Shown in pieces: positions 42,105-54,220 of a stretch of 64,000 nt of DNA (positions within the stretch are counted from its first letter, which is position 1; each line of letters begins with the position of its first letter). The stretch is taken from the NCBI GenBank assembly GCA_963693365.1, contig CAVNZM010000015.1, forward strand, positions 1,612,001 through 1,676,000. The letters run 5' to 3'. The DNA is from Amoebidium appalachense. Its lineage: Eukaryota; Ichthyosporea. Under the pieces are notes generated by a model. That model was not told where the DNA came from and made no database searches. It worked only from the letters and a program-made list of their open reading frames with translations. A program made the position numbers and the translations under genes.

Positions 42105-42450
42105 AAGACGCCTGAACAGAGCCCATAATTAGGGGAATTCCTATGCCTCTACAAAAGAATGGGTTCCGACTTCAACACCTCTCTTGTGGTCCCATCCGTT
42201 GTTTGTTTGTTTGAGAAAGGGGGGGGGAGAGGGGGGGGGGGGGGGGGGGGGGGGGGTATGCATCAAGAGTATGGGAAGGAAAGAAAAGGATGGGGACGCA
42301 AAACAGAAAACCACAAAACCCTAACATGACCAAGACACACGGAAGAACATGCATACAAGGGACACTTCACAGAGATTTCACCTACGGGAGTTCCTATGCG
42401 TCCGCAACAGAACTAGTTTCCGCTCCTTACTTTTTTCCGTACATACGCAA

Positions 42451-42524
<74 letters not shown>

Positions 42525-42858
42525 ACCTGTGCAATGGGAGGGGCTGGGAAGAGGGGAGGGAGTGGGGAAGAAGGGGATGCGCGGCGGATGGGGGGGGGGG
42601 GGTTCTTACCGGCCTGCCCTCAACTTTCATGAACACGCTAAGTGAGTCCAATTCAGCATCAAAGTACGGTCTGAGCTGTGCCTTCAACACTGCATTTTCA
42701 CCAACCCCACCACCTAGGTGCTTGGTCAGGGAGGATCGGATGGTGGTGGTTTCAGGGACACTGGAAGGGGGGAGAAGATGGTGTTAGAATGTAGAATGGG
42801 GTGGATGAAGGCGGAAGGGGGGGAAGAGGTGCGGGAGGGGGGAAGGGGATAAGGGGGG

Positions 42859-42909
<51 letters not shown>

Positions 42910-43463
42910 TGGGTTTGTGTGGGTGGGCGTGTGCGCGTGCCACAAAGGTGCTTGGTGAGGGAGAAACGGAGGGAGGTGGTCTCGGGGACACTGGAAAGGG
43001 GAGGAGGATGGTGTTCAAAGGAGGTGGAAGGAGGGGGAAGAGGGGAATGGGGAGGGGAGAGGGGAGCGGGGAGCGGGGGCGGCGGGAGAGGGGGGGGGGG
43101 GAGGGGAGGAGGGGAGAGGGCGAGGGGTGGGCGGGAGGGGGAAGGGGAGAGGAGACGGGACGGGGGGGGGGGGGGGGGGGGGAGATGTATGCGTTAGAGG
43201 GTTGAAAATATGGAGGAGACACCAAAGGACAACATATAAAACGCTACGTAAATAAATAAAAAAGAAAGAAATCGAATTATAAAATGGGACAAAGAAACAC
43301 GCAGGCAGAAGACACTCGAGACAGAGCCCATCTCGGGGGGAAGGGAGGGGGGGGGGGGGGGGGGGGGGGGGGCAGAGAGGGAAGGCGGGGGGAGGGGGGG
43401 GAGGGGGGGAGAAGAAGTGGGGAGGGGACGGGAACGGCGAGTAGGAGGGTGAGAGATGGATAT

Positions 43464-43523
<60 letters not shown>

Positions 43524-43534
43524 ATGCGGGGGTG

Positions 43535-43567
<33 letters not shown>

Positions 43568-43590
43568 ATGCGGGGGTGCATGTGTGTGTG

Positions 43591-43658
<68 letters not shown>

Positions 43659-43838
43659 CATATGCATGCGTGTGTGCGTGCACGTGTCTCTCTCTGTGTG
43701 TGTGTGCGGTGGGGGGCGGGGGGAGGGAGGGGGGGGGGGGGGGGGGTTGACGACGAGTAAAGCTAAAAGCAGAAACAATAGAAACCAGTTAAACGTGCAT
43801 TGAAAATAATCACGTGAGCCTGAAGGGGGGGAAGGGGG

Positions 43839-43876
<38 letters not shown>

Positions 43877-44310
43877 TGAATGCGGAACACGGTACGAAGT
43901 ACTCGAAGGACACATGCAAAGGCAAACATTCAAGTATGCAACATAGCCATGCGCACAGTATGCGTCATAAGCAGAGCCCATCCTCAGGGAGGGCCCGGGG
44001 GGGGGGGGGGGGGGGGGGGGAGGTTTGGGAGTATTCATCCGCAAGAGAATCGTTTCAAACTCAACTCTTAGACCTTTCGCGTGTGTTATAAATCGTCCAA
44101 TATATGAACTGCAAAAAGGTTAACCCTTCTTGAACACCGCCGTAAGCCCTCCCTCCCCTCCCTCCCCCCCCCTCCCCCTCCACAAAAAAAAAAAATTGTG
44201 TGTGTGGGGAGAGGGAGGAGGGGGTTGGTGTGTGTGTGGGGGGGGGGGAGAGGGGGGGAGGGATGTGCCATAGAGTATGAAGTACACATTCACAACGGAG
44301 GGGGGTGGAA

Positions 44311-44346
<36 letters not shown>

Positions 44347-44475
44347 CCCTCACATATCGAAAAAAACAAAGCACAGAGCACCGGGGGATTATTGGGTCAC
44401 CTACGCATTCTCTTTGATAATGTGGCTGCAGCCTGAAAAGTGCCAATGGGTAGTCCAGCTGAAGAGATCCTTGCT

Positions 44476-44521
<46 letters not shown>

Positions 44522-45500
44522 AGAATGTGTGCATGAGAAATTGAGGGAGGGACGGGTGAGGGGGTGAGGGGGGGGGGGGGGGGGGGGGGGGGGGGAGTTC
44601 ATGATGTGTTACATCCTCAGGAGAGGTGGGGGAGGGCGGGAGGGTGTGAAGAGGGAAGCGGGAAAGGGGGGGGGGGGAGGGGGGGAGGGGCAATCATTCA
44701 CAGGGAGTTTAATGTGTGTGTTGAGAAAGACGGGGCGGGCGGGGAAGGGTGGGAGAGGAGGAGCCCGGGGGGAGGGGGGGGTAGGGGGGGGGGGTAGGGG
44801 GGAGGAGGGGGGCTTGAAGGAAAAAGGGGCGGGTCAGGGAAACGTAAGTTTTGGGAATTATTGGCATGGGGACAAGGGTGTGTGTGTGTGCATGTGTAGG
44901 TGTTGAGGGAGCCGGTGTATGTGTATGTCTGTCTATTTGTGTGGATATGGATAGTAAATTTTGTTGCTGGGTGAAAGCTCACACGTGCATATTACACCAT
45001 GCATGTACCCGTGCCAGTTGGTATGTGTCTGCGAATCTATTGGCAGATGTGTGTGTGTGTGTGTGTGTGTGTGCGTGCGCGCGCGCGGGTGTGTGCTTGT
45101 GCATGTGCGCAAAGCAGACACGGGTGTGTGCGTGCATGTCCGCGAAAACAATGAGTAGCGCAAGAGAATTTCTGTTTTCAAAGTTATGAGGGTTTGTCGT
45201 GGCATCAGAAAACTTGAGTCCCTTTCTCGTTTTGCCCCCTCCCCTCTCCCTCCCTCCCTCCCCCCCCCCCCCCCAAAAAAAAAAAAAAAAAAAAAAAAAA
45301 ACGGGTACACAATGTCCACATGCCATGACTTCAGGGACCCTCCCCTCCCCCCTCCCCCCCCCCCCCCCCCCCCCCTCCTCCCCTCCCCCTTCCCCTTTCT
45401 CCTTGTTATCACCTTTTCACACATGCACACAGGCTGCCTCCCATCTTCTCCCCCACCCATCCTCCCCCACCCGCCCACTCACCCACCCATACTCTCACCT

Positions 45501-45541
<41 letters not shown>

Positions 45542-45957
45542 ACCCCCACCCCACCCCAAACAGACATGCCCAAAAGCAAAAACGTAATGAACAGCCAACC
45601 CACACAACACCCACGCTCCCTTCCTTCAAACCCATTTACGAAATTCTCCCTACTCCACCTCTTCCCCCCTTCCCCCATGCGCGCGGGAAAAAAAAAAGGC
45701 TCCAAAAACAAAGAAACTAAACGAAAAGAAAAGGCAAAAAGAGAAGTCAAGGCTTTAATAAAAGCAAATCGTCACGAGGTTCACATATCACTGCCTGCAC
45801 ATAGGCAAGTTGAAGGTGCAAGGGGGGGGGGGGGGGGGGGGGAGGGTGGAGGTACCCAATGTCGTAATATGATTGGTTCTCTCTCCTTCGTTGCATTCCT
45901 GCAGGCATAAGGCGGAGGTTGATGCCTCGTTTGGGCACATTACGTAGCAAGATGTTG

Positions 45958-46032
<75 letters not shown>

Positions 46033-46304
46033 CGTGTGTGTGTGTGTGTGTCAGCACGCGTGTGGTTATGTGTGCGAGTGTTTGTGTAGCGTGTTTGTGT
46101 GCGTGCGTGTGTGTCTGTGAGAACGCGCATGTGTGTGTGTGTGTGCATGTGTGTGTATGTGCTTGTGTGTGGGTGTTTGCGTAACCTGTTTATGCGCACG
46201 TGTGCGTGTGGAGGCGCGCGTGTGTGTGTTTGTGTGCAAGTGTGCATGTGAATGTGTGTCACCGGCGAGTGTAGTTATGGATATACACACGTCCGTGCGC
46301 TTGT

Positions 46305-46362
<58 letters not shown>

Positions 46363-46464
46363 GGGGGGGGGGGGGGAGGGGGGGGGGGGGGGGGGGGGGG
46401 GGTCAGTATCTATCTGTATAGGTTGCTCGCATTTATTTGTTCTCTCTCTCTTTTTTTTTTCTTT

Positions 46465-46506
<42 letters not shown>

Positions 46507-47611
46507 GGGGGGGGGGGGGGGGGGGCAGGTGGTTAAATGGCGTAATGCGTAAACTTTGTGTGTTTTTCCCTTTATTAATTGGGGGGGGGGGGGGGGGGGG
46601 GCTTGTGTATGTGTACGCGTGTCTGTGAAAGGGATACTGGGTACCGTTTGTGTGTTCGTCACCCCCTTTTTTCATCATGTGTGTGTGTCTGCAGTCAGAC
46701 CACACATACTGAGGGGAAAGGGTTGAGAAGTCTACAGGGTGGAAGGAAAGTAGACACCAATAACCGGAGGAGGGGCCGGGGAAAGGGTTTTTTTATTGGG
46801 GGGGGGGGGGGGGGGGAAGACAGGGAAGCCAATGGGGAAATTGTGGGGGGAGGGGGAAAGGGGGTAGAGGGGTTTGAATGCATCAGATATCATAGGCTTA
46901 AACAAAAGCCCCGACAAAAATTGATTAAGTCAGAAGTCGAACCTGGGGGTAAGGGAGCAAACATGGAAAGATGAGCCTGCCAGCCAGAGAGTGGTTGGAA
47001 GGAACATCCAAATATATCCCCTCTCCCCCCCTCCCCCCCCCCCTCCCCCACACACACACCGACCCACCCAACCCCCCTCCTCCGACCCATCCACCCTCTT
47101 ACCCCCCCTCCCCCCCCCCCCCCCCCCCCCCCCCCCGGCGCCCTTCCTCCCCCGTATCCCACCGACACTCCATCCCCGCCTGTACGGCCCGAACTTGCCT
47201 TTTTAGGAAGGTCCCTCTGCACCTTCTTCCCCTTTCCGTCTCTCTTTGCATTGTCTGACACCCGGTGGGCATCTTCGAGGAATGTGAAGTCTGGGGGGGG
47301 GGGGGGGGGGGGGGGGGATGTAAGTAAAATGGGGGAGAGCGGGGGGGGGGGGGGGGGGAGGGGGGGGGGGGGGGGGAAGTACCAGGGCGAAAAAGGGGGG
47401 GGGGGGGGGGGAGGGGGAGAGGGAGGATGTTACTAATAGCAACCCAAGTTGTTTTTTGTACCTCCCCCAGAGGTGAGGTGTGGTGAGATAGGGGAACCTG
47501 GGGGAGGGGAGGGAGGGGGGGGGGGGGGGGGGGGATTGGCTGGGTGGTGTGTGCTTGTGTGGGTGTGTGAATGTGCGTGCTCTTGAGCCTATGTGGGTGG
47601 TTGGAGGTAGT

Positions 47612-47645
<34 letters not shown>

Positions 47646-48029
47646 ACAGACAGGGGGGAGACGGAAGAGGGGGGGGGGGGGGGGGGGGCAGATTAAACGG
47701 AGAGAACACACACCGCTCTGTAGTTGTGCGTCAGTGAACTCCGACAGTCTCACAAAGGCCGTCCTGTCACGCATACCGCTACACCCCGTCTCGCTCTTGT
47801 GTCTTTTCACACACTCCATGCTGCAAGATGCCTCGTAACATCTCGGGCAGCGGTATTTCACTGCATTGCCGCATGCCCAACATTCAACCGCTTTTTCTTT
47901 CGCTTCGTTTTCCTGCGTGGTGGGGTGTTTGTGAGAGGGTGTTTGTGTGTGTGTTTGGGGAAACGGGTGGAAGTGGGAAGGGCGGGGAGGGAGGGAAAAT
48001 GGGGTCGAGAAAGAAGTGGTGCCGTGGGG

Positions 48030-48063
<34 letters not shown>

Positions 48064-48488
48064 CTTGAACGCCAACGTGATTGTGGGTACACTTGAGGCA
48101 TATTGTTGTTTGATGTGGACGTTAAGGGAGAGAGGGTGTTGGGAGAGGGAAGGAGGGACTGTTGTGCGGTGCACGTTCGCTAAGTGGTTGCCCGAAGACA
48201 CGGAATGCATGAACGGATGTGTTGTGCATGTAGGCTGGTGGCATATACACTGACAAATACACAAGGACACACACACCGTTCACATACATAAACATCCTAC
48301 GAACAAAAAGCGCACACACAAGAACGTACAACACACAAGCGCACTACATAGGCACACATGAAACACACGTACAGCGACTACATCCAAGCATAAGTGAGCA
48401 TGTTCGCGTACACAGGTGCAAACCCAGCACGTGATCACGAACAAGCACGAACACCAGCCAACGCCGACACACACACAAGAAGAAGCGG

Positions 48489-48536
<48 letters not shown>

Positions 48537-48563
48537 GCACGCACACACACACACGCACACACG

Positions 48564-48630
<67 letters not shown>

Positions 48631-48634
48631 GCGC

Positions 48635-48681
<47 letters not shown>

Positions 48682-48791
48682 CACACACACACCTGGTCCG
48701 CCTGCTTGCTGAGGTCTGTGTTCAGTGCCTCGAGCACCTTGGCCGCATAGTCCGCCTCTGACAACTCTACACCCTCCTCTGGTCCATCCAT
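40624..48791 (-). CDS. ZNHIT6: Box C/D snoRNA assembly factor BCD1 (zinc finger HIT protein 6), 8 exons, 400 aa
   Basis: Nuclear factor needed for assembly and stability of box C/D snoRNPs. Exons, in sense order: 48791-48693, 47912-47714, 47290-47199, 45959-45856, 44473-44405, 42760-42610, 41824-41646, 40933-40624 (1203 nt, frame closes). The zf-HIT finger is complete: C44, C47, C55, C58, C63, C67, H71, C77. BCD1 signatures follow: [55 protein letters not shown], a short FSWTTHWHF segment, [11 protein letters not shown] and LVEFPVFFV. The C-terminal 100 residues are acidic with basic patches ([17 protein letters not shown]) that look like nuclear localisation signals. Intron 3 begins AAG|GCAAGT, a GC-AG intron. 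Intron 1 begins with (GT)n at the donor. Two CCAAT boxes lie upstream. Confidence 0.94.
41011..41165. repeat. C-runs interrupted by CTCT/ACCTC, about 155 bp
   Basis: Six C-runs separated by short CT-containing spacers in ZNHIT6 intron 7 (G-rich on the sense strand). The even spacing suggests growth by unit duplication. Confidence 0.95.
42942..43012 (-). pseudogene. Duplicated fragment of ZNHIT6 exon 6 inside intron 5
   Basis: On the minus strand this stretch reads an acceptor-like CCAG followed by [15 protein letters not shown], close to the start of real exon 6 ([15 protein letters not shown]). The downstream half of the exon is missing and the frame runs into CA-repeat. Flanking intronic sequence is also partly shared, so this is a tandem DNA duplication about 190 bp long with subsequent decay. 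Confidence 0.75.
43460..43670. repeat. (GT)n tract with two GCATGCGGGGGTGCAT inserts
   Basis: GT repeat in ZNHIT6 intron 5, broken twice by the same 16-bp sequence TGCATGCGGGGGTGCA (about 43521 and 43565), which shows a larger tandem duplication within the tract. Confidence 0.95.
45961..46401. repeat. (GT)n, degenerate GT and poly-G before ZNHIT6 exon 4
   Basis: Pure GT at 45961-46024 is (CA)32 on the sense strand and ends in the CACAG acceptor of exon 4. Degenerate GT follows to 46318 and G-runs to 46401, then about 55 T at 46450-46505. Confidence 0.95.
48491..48691. repeat. (CA)n tract at the donor of ZNHIT6 intron 1
   Basis: About 200 bp of CA with CG variants. On the sense strand it is (GT)n and begins at the donor itself (GACCAG|GTGTGTGTG). 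Confidence 0.95.
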
Positions 48792-49141
48792 CTTTATTTC
48801 CTTTACCGCAGCTAAAGCTCAAATATGTGCAGCGTGGTAGTTTGGAATGCAACTGAATTTCATATGTTCACGCTGTCAAACAGGCGAGGTGGATCACAAT
48901 CGGTTTCGTTTTGATTGCGCTCTCTTCGGCTCTCGCGTACCTACTAGACACGTCAGTTATCCGCGCTAATTCGTTGAACAACAGTATATGTATTTGCGCG
49001 CGTGTGTGTGATACCCTACAAAAACATCTTTCACATTTCAGCTTCAATGTTCCAACGTGACTGTCTTGTCCACTCGGACAGCGAAAGTGTACGTTGAAAG
49101 CAAGTTTGCACGTGTACATACAGAAATCCCACGCGCACCTG

Positions 49142-49178
49142 ATTGGATAGGCGCGCACCCTACGCACATTTCGATTGG
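49142..49178 (-). promoter_or_regulatory. Two CCAAT boxes upstream of ZNHIT6
   Basis: ATTGG occurs on the plus strand at 49142-49146 and 49174-49178. These are CCAAT on the sense strand of ZNHIT6, about 350-390 bp upstream of its start codon. Confidence 0.4.
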
Positions 49179-49206
49179 TTGATCGCGTACCAGTGCTTTT
49201 TCATTC

Positions 49207-49401
49207 ATGAAAAGACACGTGCACTTTTCACTTATCAACGTGTGTGACCAAGTATGTATGTGTGTGTTTCTGTATGTTTCTGTGTGTGCGTGCGTGTGTG
49301 TGCATGAGTGTACAGTGTGTGTATGTGTGTCTCACGTGTGTGTGTGTGTGCGCGCCACGCGTGTGTGTGTGTGCGTGAAGTCTGTGTGTCACACTGTGTG
49401 T

Positions 49402-49435
<34 letters not shown>

Positions 49436-49579
49436 CACGGGCCCCCCAGGGCTGCAGCAATACGCGAATGTTTTGCAGAACAACTATTGATGAAGAGCAC
49501 ACTGCATGCGCATATGCCAAAAACAGACTGTGTGCTCAAAGGAGGCTTGTACTTTGTCCAAAACAAAAAGAAGTGTCCA
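49207..49579 (+). CDS. Possible two-exon cysteine-containing ORF
   Basis: A short start MKRHVHFSLINVCDQ (49207-49251) is followed by GTATGTATG and (GT)n. After a G-run, an acceptor CCCCCCAG leads at phase 0 into GCSNTRMFCRTTIDEEHTAC and onward, with five cysteines, to about 49579. I recognise no family. The layout matches other introns in this window, but there is no independent support. Confidence 0.2.
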
Positions 49580-49646
49580 CATTTTCTATTTCTTTTCTTT
49601 TTTTTTTTCTTTTTTTTTTTCTTTTTTTTTTTGTGGGGGGACGGAA

Positions 49647-49686
<40 letters not shown>

Positions 49687-50450
49687 TGTCCATAGATCTA
49701 GATTGAGTTGTTTTCTTCGCTGAGAGGGGGGCTCACGGGGACATGTACAGGCACGTGGAGGGGGGGGGGGTAGGGGAGGGCCCGTGGGGGCGGAGGGGGG
49801 GGGGGGGGGGGGGAGGGGGGGGGGGGGGGGGGAAGGGGGGATGCTTTCAGAAGGGGGAAGGAAGTGTTTGGCGGACCCGTGGGTTGGATTCTGCACGAGG
49901 GGGAAGATTGGAGTGGGGTATCACTGTGAGGGGGAAAAAAAAAGGTGAGCAGGGGGGAGGAGGGAGGTGGGGGGGGGAGGGGGGGGGGGGGGGGGGGTTG
50001 AACAAGGGAGGTGCTTGAATTTGAAGCTTTTGAATTTGAAGGGGTAGCCCCGGCGGCGGCGGAGGGAAAGGGGGGAAGAGGGGGGGGTGGGGGTTCTTTT
50101 CTCTGAGCAGGAGGGGGGGGAGGGGGGGGGGGGTTATGGAGGTGGTGGTGGTGGTGGGGGGGGGGGGGGGGAGGCACTTTATAATATGCCATTATCATAG
50201 TTCCTTGGATTCCACCGTAATTTCATCATATTTCGTTTCTGGTTCCATCGCATGGAGCAGAGCTATTAATAAATGCGTGCCAAACGTAATGGCAACAGTT
50301 GTATCATAGTATCATCATGATAGTACAGCCAGCACGGTATGTGCGAAAAAAGCTATATGGAGATTTCTAGAGCACCCAACACTGAGAGCAGCTACCGTTA
50401 TGAAGATCTTTATCATCATTATCACACAGTATATGCATTAGGTTTCAAAT

Positions 50451-50552
50451 TGCGCACACACAATATATGCACTAGGTTTTAAAGTTGTCTAGATCTTTAT
50501 CATTAAAGATCTAAATAAATTTAAAACCTAGTGCATATATTGTGTGTGCGCA
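50451..50552. repeat. Perfect 33-bp inverted repeat with an inner hairpin
   Basis: Arms 50451-50483 and 50520-50552 are exact reverse complements (TGCGCACACACAATATATGC... and its complement). The 36-bp interior contains AGATCTTTATCATTAAAGATCT, itself a hairpin. It lies about 250 bp downstream of the tyrosinase relic. A degenerate extra copy of part of the arm (ATATGCATTAGGTTTCAAAT) precedes it at 50431. Confidence 0.9.
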
Positions 50553-50801
50553 CACACGTGTTCTACACATTACATAATCAGACACGAATACCACTTATCA
50601 CATAATGCCTACTGCAACCACATTTCTCTATTAGAAAACTTTTGCCACTAGCTTTCAAATACACAGACAAAAAGCCTCTTCTTGGACTTTTCCACAAAAT
50701 ATTTTGAGACAACAGAGGGCAAGAATTCAAAATATAAAATTTCCTAACATTAACCGATAAACTACCCAGTGATAACCCAGACATAGTATTCGCTAATTGG
50801 G

Positions 50802-53258
50802 TTAAGCACTAGCAGGAGCCCGGCACCTCTTCTTCATATCCCTAAGCGCGAAATAATCCCTGAAAGCCGTTGAAATTTCAGCAGGGGGGCCCAAAGCGAC
50901 GCAATCAGTATCCACGGCCTCCATCAGGCCCAGACGCAAATTCTGGACCCCAGTCCAAACCCCCCCGTTGACAACCGGCAGCCTGACAGCTGTAACGAAT
51001 CGGGTCAGCAACCCGTGGGTCGAATCGTCCACATACCAGTTTGGATCCGTTTCTCCGCGAATCTTTGCATTTATCAACATAATCTTCGACAGAAGATCTG
51101 AAGACCTACGGACGGGGCGTGTGTTGGTGCTGTCGTAATGTCCGGGTTGAATGGGGGTTTTCCGGTTACGGTAAGGAGGGGGGCTCGACCCATCATCATC
51201 ATTTTCCGATGCTTCTTCATCGGATTCCGAATCCCTTGTGCCCGCAGGTTGGGGCTTGCCAGCCTTTTTCGGTTTCGATATTGGTTTCCGGTTTGGTATG
51301 TTGTAACCGCTGGGGGTCGGCATATCAACTATATCACTCTTCTCCCCGTTGTCCGCACACAATCCAGGGACCCCACTCACGCATTTGATTGGCCCCTTCT
51401 TTTTCATAGGGGCCACCCCTCTGCTGCGCCGGGTTTTACGGATTCCCGCCAAACGGGTTAACATGTTGTTCACTACCTGTTCAACAACAGCGCCGACGTC
51501 GCTTTTTCCATCCCAAATTAACGGCTTGGGCATTGAATTTCCGTTAGATTCGGGGGGTTCAACGGCGGCGCCGCGGCTGTGTTCCTTAGGCTCGGCGTCC
51601 GCGGCTTTCTGATTGGCTAGGTCGGTGCTTGCGTCGTGTTTTGATTGGACGTTGACGCCTTGGGTGATGACCCATATTGAGGTGCCAGAATCGGATTGGG
51701 TGGATTTCCGCTGGCGTAATTTCCTGCCGGGCCGTTGGGAGCAGCCGCGGGTGGCTTTTCCGGCGGCTTCGGCCGAGTTCCGGGGGGGATATATCCCGGG
51801 GGTGGCTTAATGGTGCCTTGAATAATTCCCTTGGTGTAATCGTCGGTTTCACTGAGCACCGGTACCGAGATCTGCGGAAGATTTGCCCGCATGGACTTTA
51901 GGTATTCCTCGATCTCGCTGGGGGACATATTGCGCAAATTTGCTTTTCCTGCGGCTGGCGGGGTCGAAAGTTCATCGTCTGAAAGCTCGGGATTGGAGAC
52001 GTCGTCGTCGTCTTCTGGTGTGGGTTTGGAGGTATACTTTGGCTGGGGTTGGGGTGTGGTGGTTGAGGGGGGTTTTACAGGTGGCGTCTGTGGTGTGAGT
52101 GGGGCCTTTGGTGCTGCCGCTGAGTCAACTTGAGCCTGGGCTAATACCGGTATAGGCTGGGCCGGGGGTTGGGGTCCTACGGGTGGGGCCTCGGAGGAGG
52201 GCTGGGTTTCTACAGGTATAGGCTGGGGCGGGGGTTGAGGTAATACCGGCAAATTAACCGGTATAGTCGGGGGTTGAGGTAATACCTGTACCGGTATAGG
52301 CTGGGCCGGGGGTTGGGGTAATGCCGGTATAGGCTGGGCCGGAGGCGCCTGGGGTGCTACGGGTGTGGGCTGGGCTGGGAGCTGTTTAACGGGTTGAGCT
52401 TGAGGAGGTGCAAAGGCAGCCTTGAGTTTGTTGAATAAGTCAGCGAAAATTGTGGTGAATCGGCGTGTAAGTTTGTGGTTCTCCCCCATGGAGATAGATG
52501 TTGGGCCCCACAAATCGTCTTGCCTAGTGTCGGACGGGGGGGTCTGTTCTTCGAAATTCAGGCTGCGTCGTCGTGCTCGCCCACCGTTGGCCTGGAACTT
52601 CTTAAAAAAATCTGCCAATGCGCTAAAAACCCCGGAGGTAGGTGGGGGTGAAACAGGGGGGAAGACGGGGGTGGTGGGGGTGGGGGGGTGGGGGGGTTTA
52701 TTCCTTGCCCGGCAATTGCTGCAGCGACCCGTTGAAACATGGACTGTACTGCCCCTGAAATCCCAGATGGGGGGGCAGTGGCTGTGGTGGTGGTGGTGGC
52801 GGCGGTGGTGGGGGTGGAGGGGGAGGGGAGGTGCAACAGGTGATATTTGGGGAGGGAGGCCCATCCGCTCCCGCAAAATTCTGACAATATCAAAGAAACT
52901 GCGCCGAGCGAGGCGTCGGGACTTTTGCACCGTCGACGGGGAATTATACTGCACTAATAACCTTATCTGATTGGTTGGGGGCGTGATGATAATGGTGGGT
53001 GAAACCCAAGGAATAGCGCTGGGGCACGAAGAGAGAAGGGTGGAGTATGTAGTATCGTCAGCTACATCCGTGCCATAGATATATCCGAGGGTGGATATAC
53101 AAACGAGGTTGCGCGGGGTGGCCGGGCTGCGGTCGAACCCGGGCATGGGGGTGTCCATTCGCGGATTTGCGCCGACACTGGTTGGTTTATCGGGCGGGCC
53201 GTTGCATGCCTGTAGGGTTGAAAATTTTGTGGTGTCTGAGTATTTGAGAGCCCCCCCC

Positions 53259-53298
<40 letters not shown>

Positions 53299-54220
53299 GG
53301 GCACCTTCAAATATTACCTCCCCCCTCCCCCCCCCTCCTCCCCCCCGCCCCCCGTCTCTCCCTGAATGATACATGACACCCAACACCCCCCTCCCCCCCC
53401 CATCCCCCCCCCCCCCCCCCCCCCCTCCCCCTTTCCCCCCCATTTACAGAGAATCCCCCATGTACGTGTATTCTGTAGGGTCTTATTCGTTTCACCCATC
53501 ATGGCTCTGTGATCGGATGTGAAACTTTAGGCTTGCATACTGATTGCCAAACGGAATTACATTCATCAGCCAAGTGTCCATCATGTTATATCAGGCGAGA
53601 GGAACAAAGATTTATTTGGCGCCTGGGGGCGCGGCGCGGGGGGGGGGGGGGGGGAGGGGGGGGGGAGGGGGGGAGGAGAAGAGTGAAGTGGGGGGAAAGG
53701 GTGGGGGAAGGGTGGGCGGTGGGGGGGGGGGGGGGGGGGGGGAGGGGGGGGGAGAGGGGGGGGGGGGGGGGGGGAGGGAAGTTCAGAGTCATTTGTTTTG
53801 CTCCGGATATCATACTATGTACTATTAATGTCTAAGAGCAAAACGGTCTAAGGCACATGAAGAGCACGGTGGTGGGTGGCGTCTCATGGAAAAGGCCGGT
53901 GTGCCGGGGTGTGCGCGTGTGTTTGGACCCTGAGGCTCCCCCCCGGGGGGGGGGGGAGGGGGGGGGGGGGGGGAAGAGGGAGGGAGGGGGTGGGGGGGGG
54001 TGGGGGGGGGGGGGGGGGAGGGGGGAGGGGGGGGGGGGGGGGGGGGGGGGGAGGGGGTGGAGAGGGGAGGGGGGAGGGGGAGGGGGGTGCATACCTGCCA
54101 TGTGGCGAAAATCTTGTCGATAAATGCCTGGTGAAGGTAGAAGAGAGGGTCGGCAGAGCAAATTTCGGGTCAGCCATGGTCCCCCCCAGCGAGTTCAGTA
54201 CTGTTGCACTTGCCGCCACT
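50802..54220 (-). pseudogene. Tyrosinase relic: 5'-truncated, frameshifted copy with intact-looking tail
   Basis: Homologous to the intact tyrosinase at 55165-59680 and in opposite orientation. The remnant of the CuB exon (about 54220-54095) keeps DPLFYLHQAFIDKIFATWQ. It lost the first two CuB histidines and needs a frameshift. No CuA exon is present up to 55164. The last exon starts at 53209 (CCCTACAG|GCATGC) and aligns with the partner (ACNGPPDKPTS, MPGFDRSPATPRN, YSTLLSSCPSAIPWV). It runs on as a Pro/Gln-rich tail to the stop at 50802, with one frameshift needed between about 51620 and 51800. The tail has repeats of PQPPAQPIPV and ends CVALGPPAEISTAF, matching the partner's end. The intron is retained, so this is a DNA-level inverted duplication and not a retrocopy. 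Confidence 0.85.

Larger units (their letters stand above)
48792..50801. other. Region between ZNHIT6 and the tyrosinase relic
   Basis: Promoter-like sequence at 48792-49200 is followed by GT/G tracts (49256-49433), T-rich sequence (49590-49632) and G-runs (49650-50175). A repeat-free segment at 50176-50800 contains a perfect inverted repeat. A weak plus-strand gene start is described separately. Confidence 0.5.
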
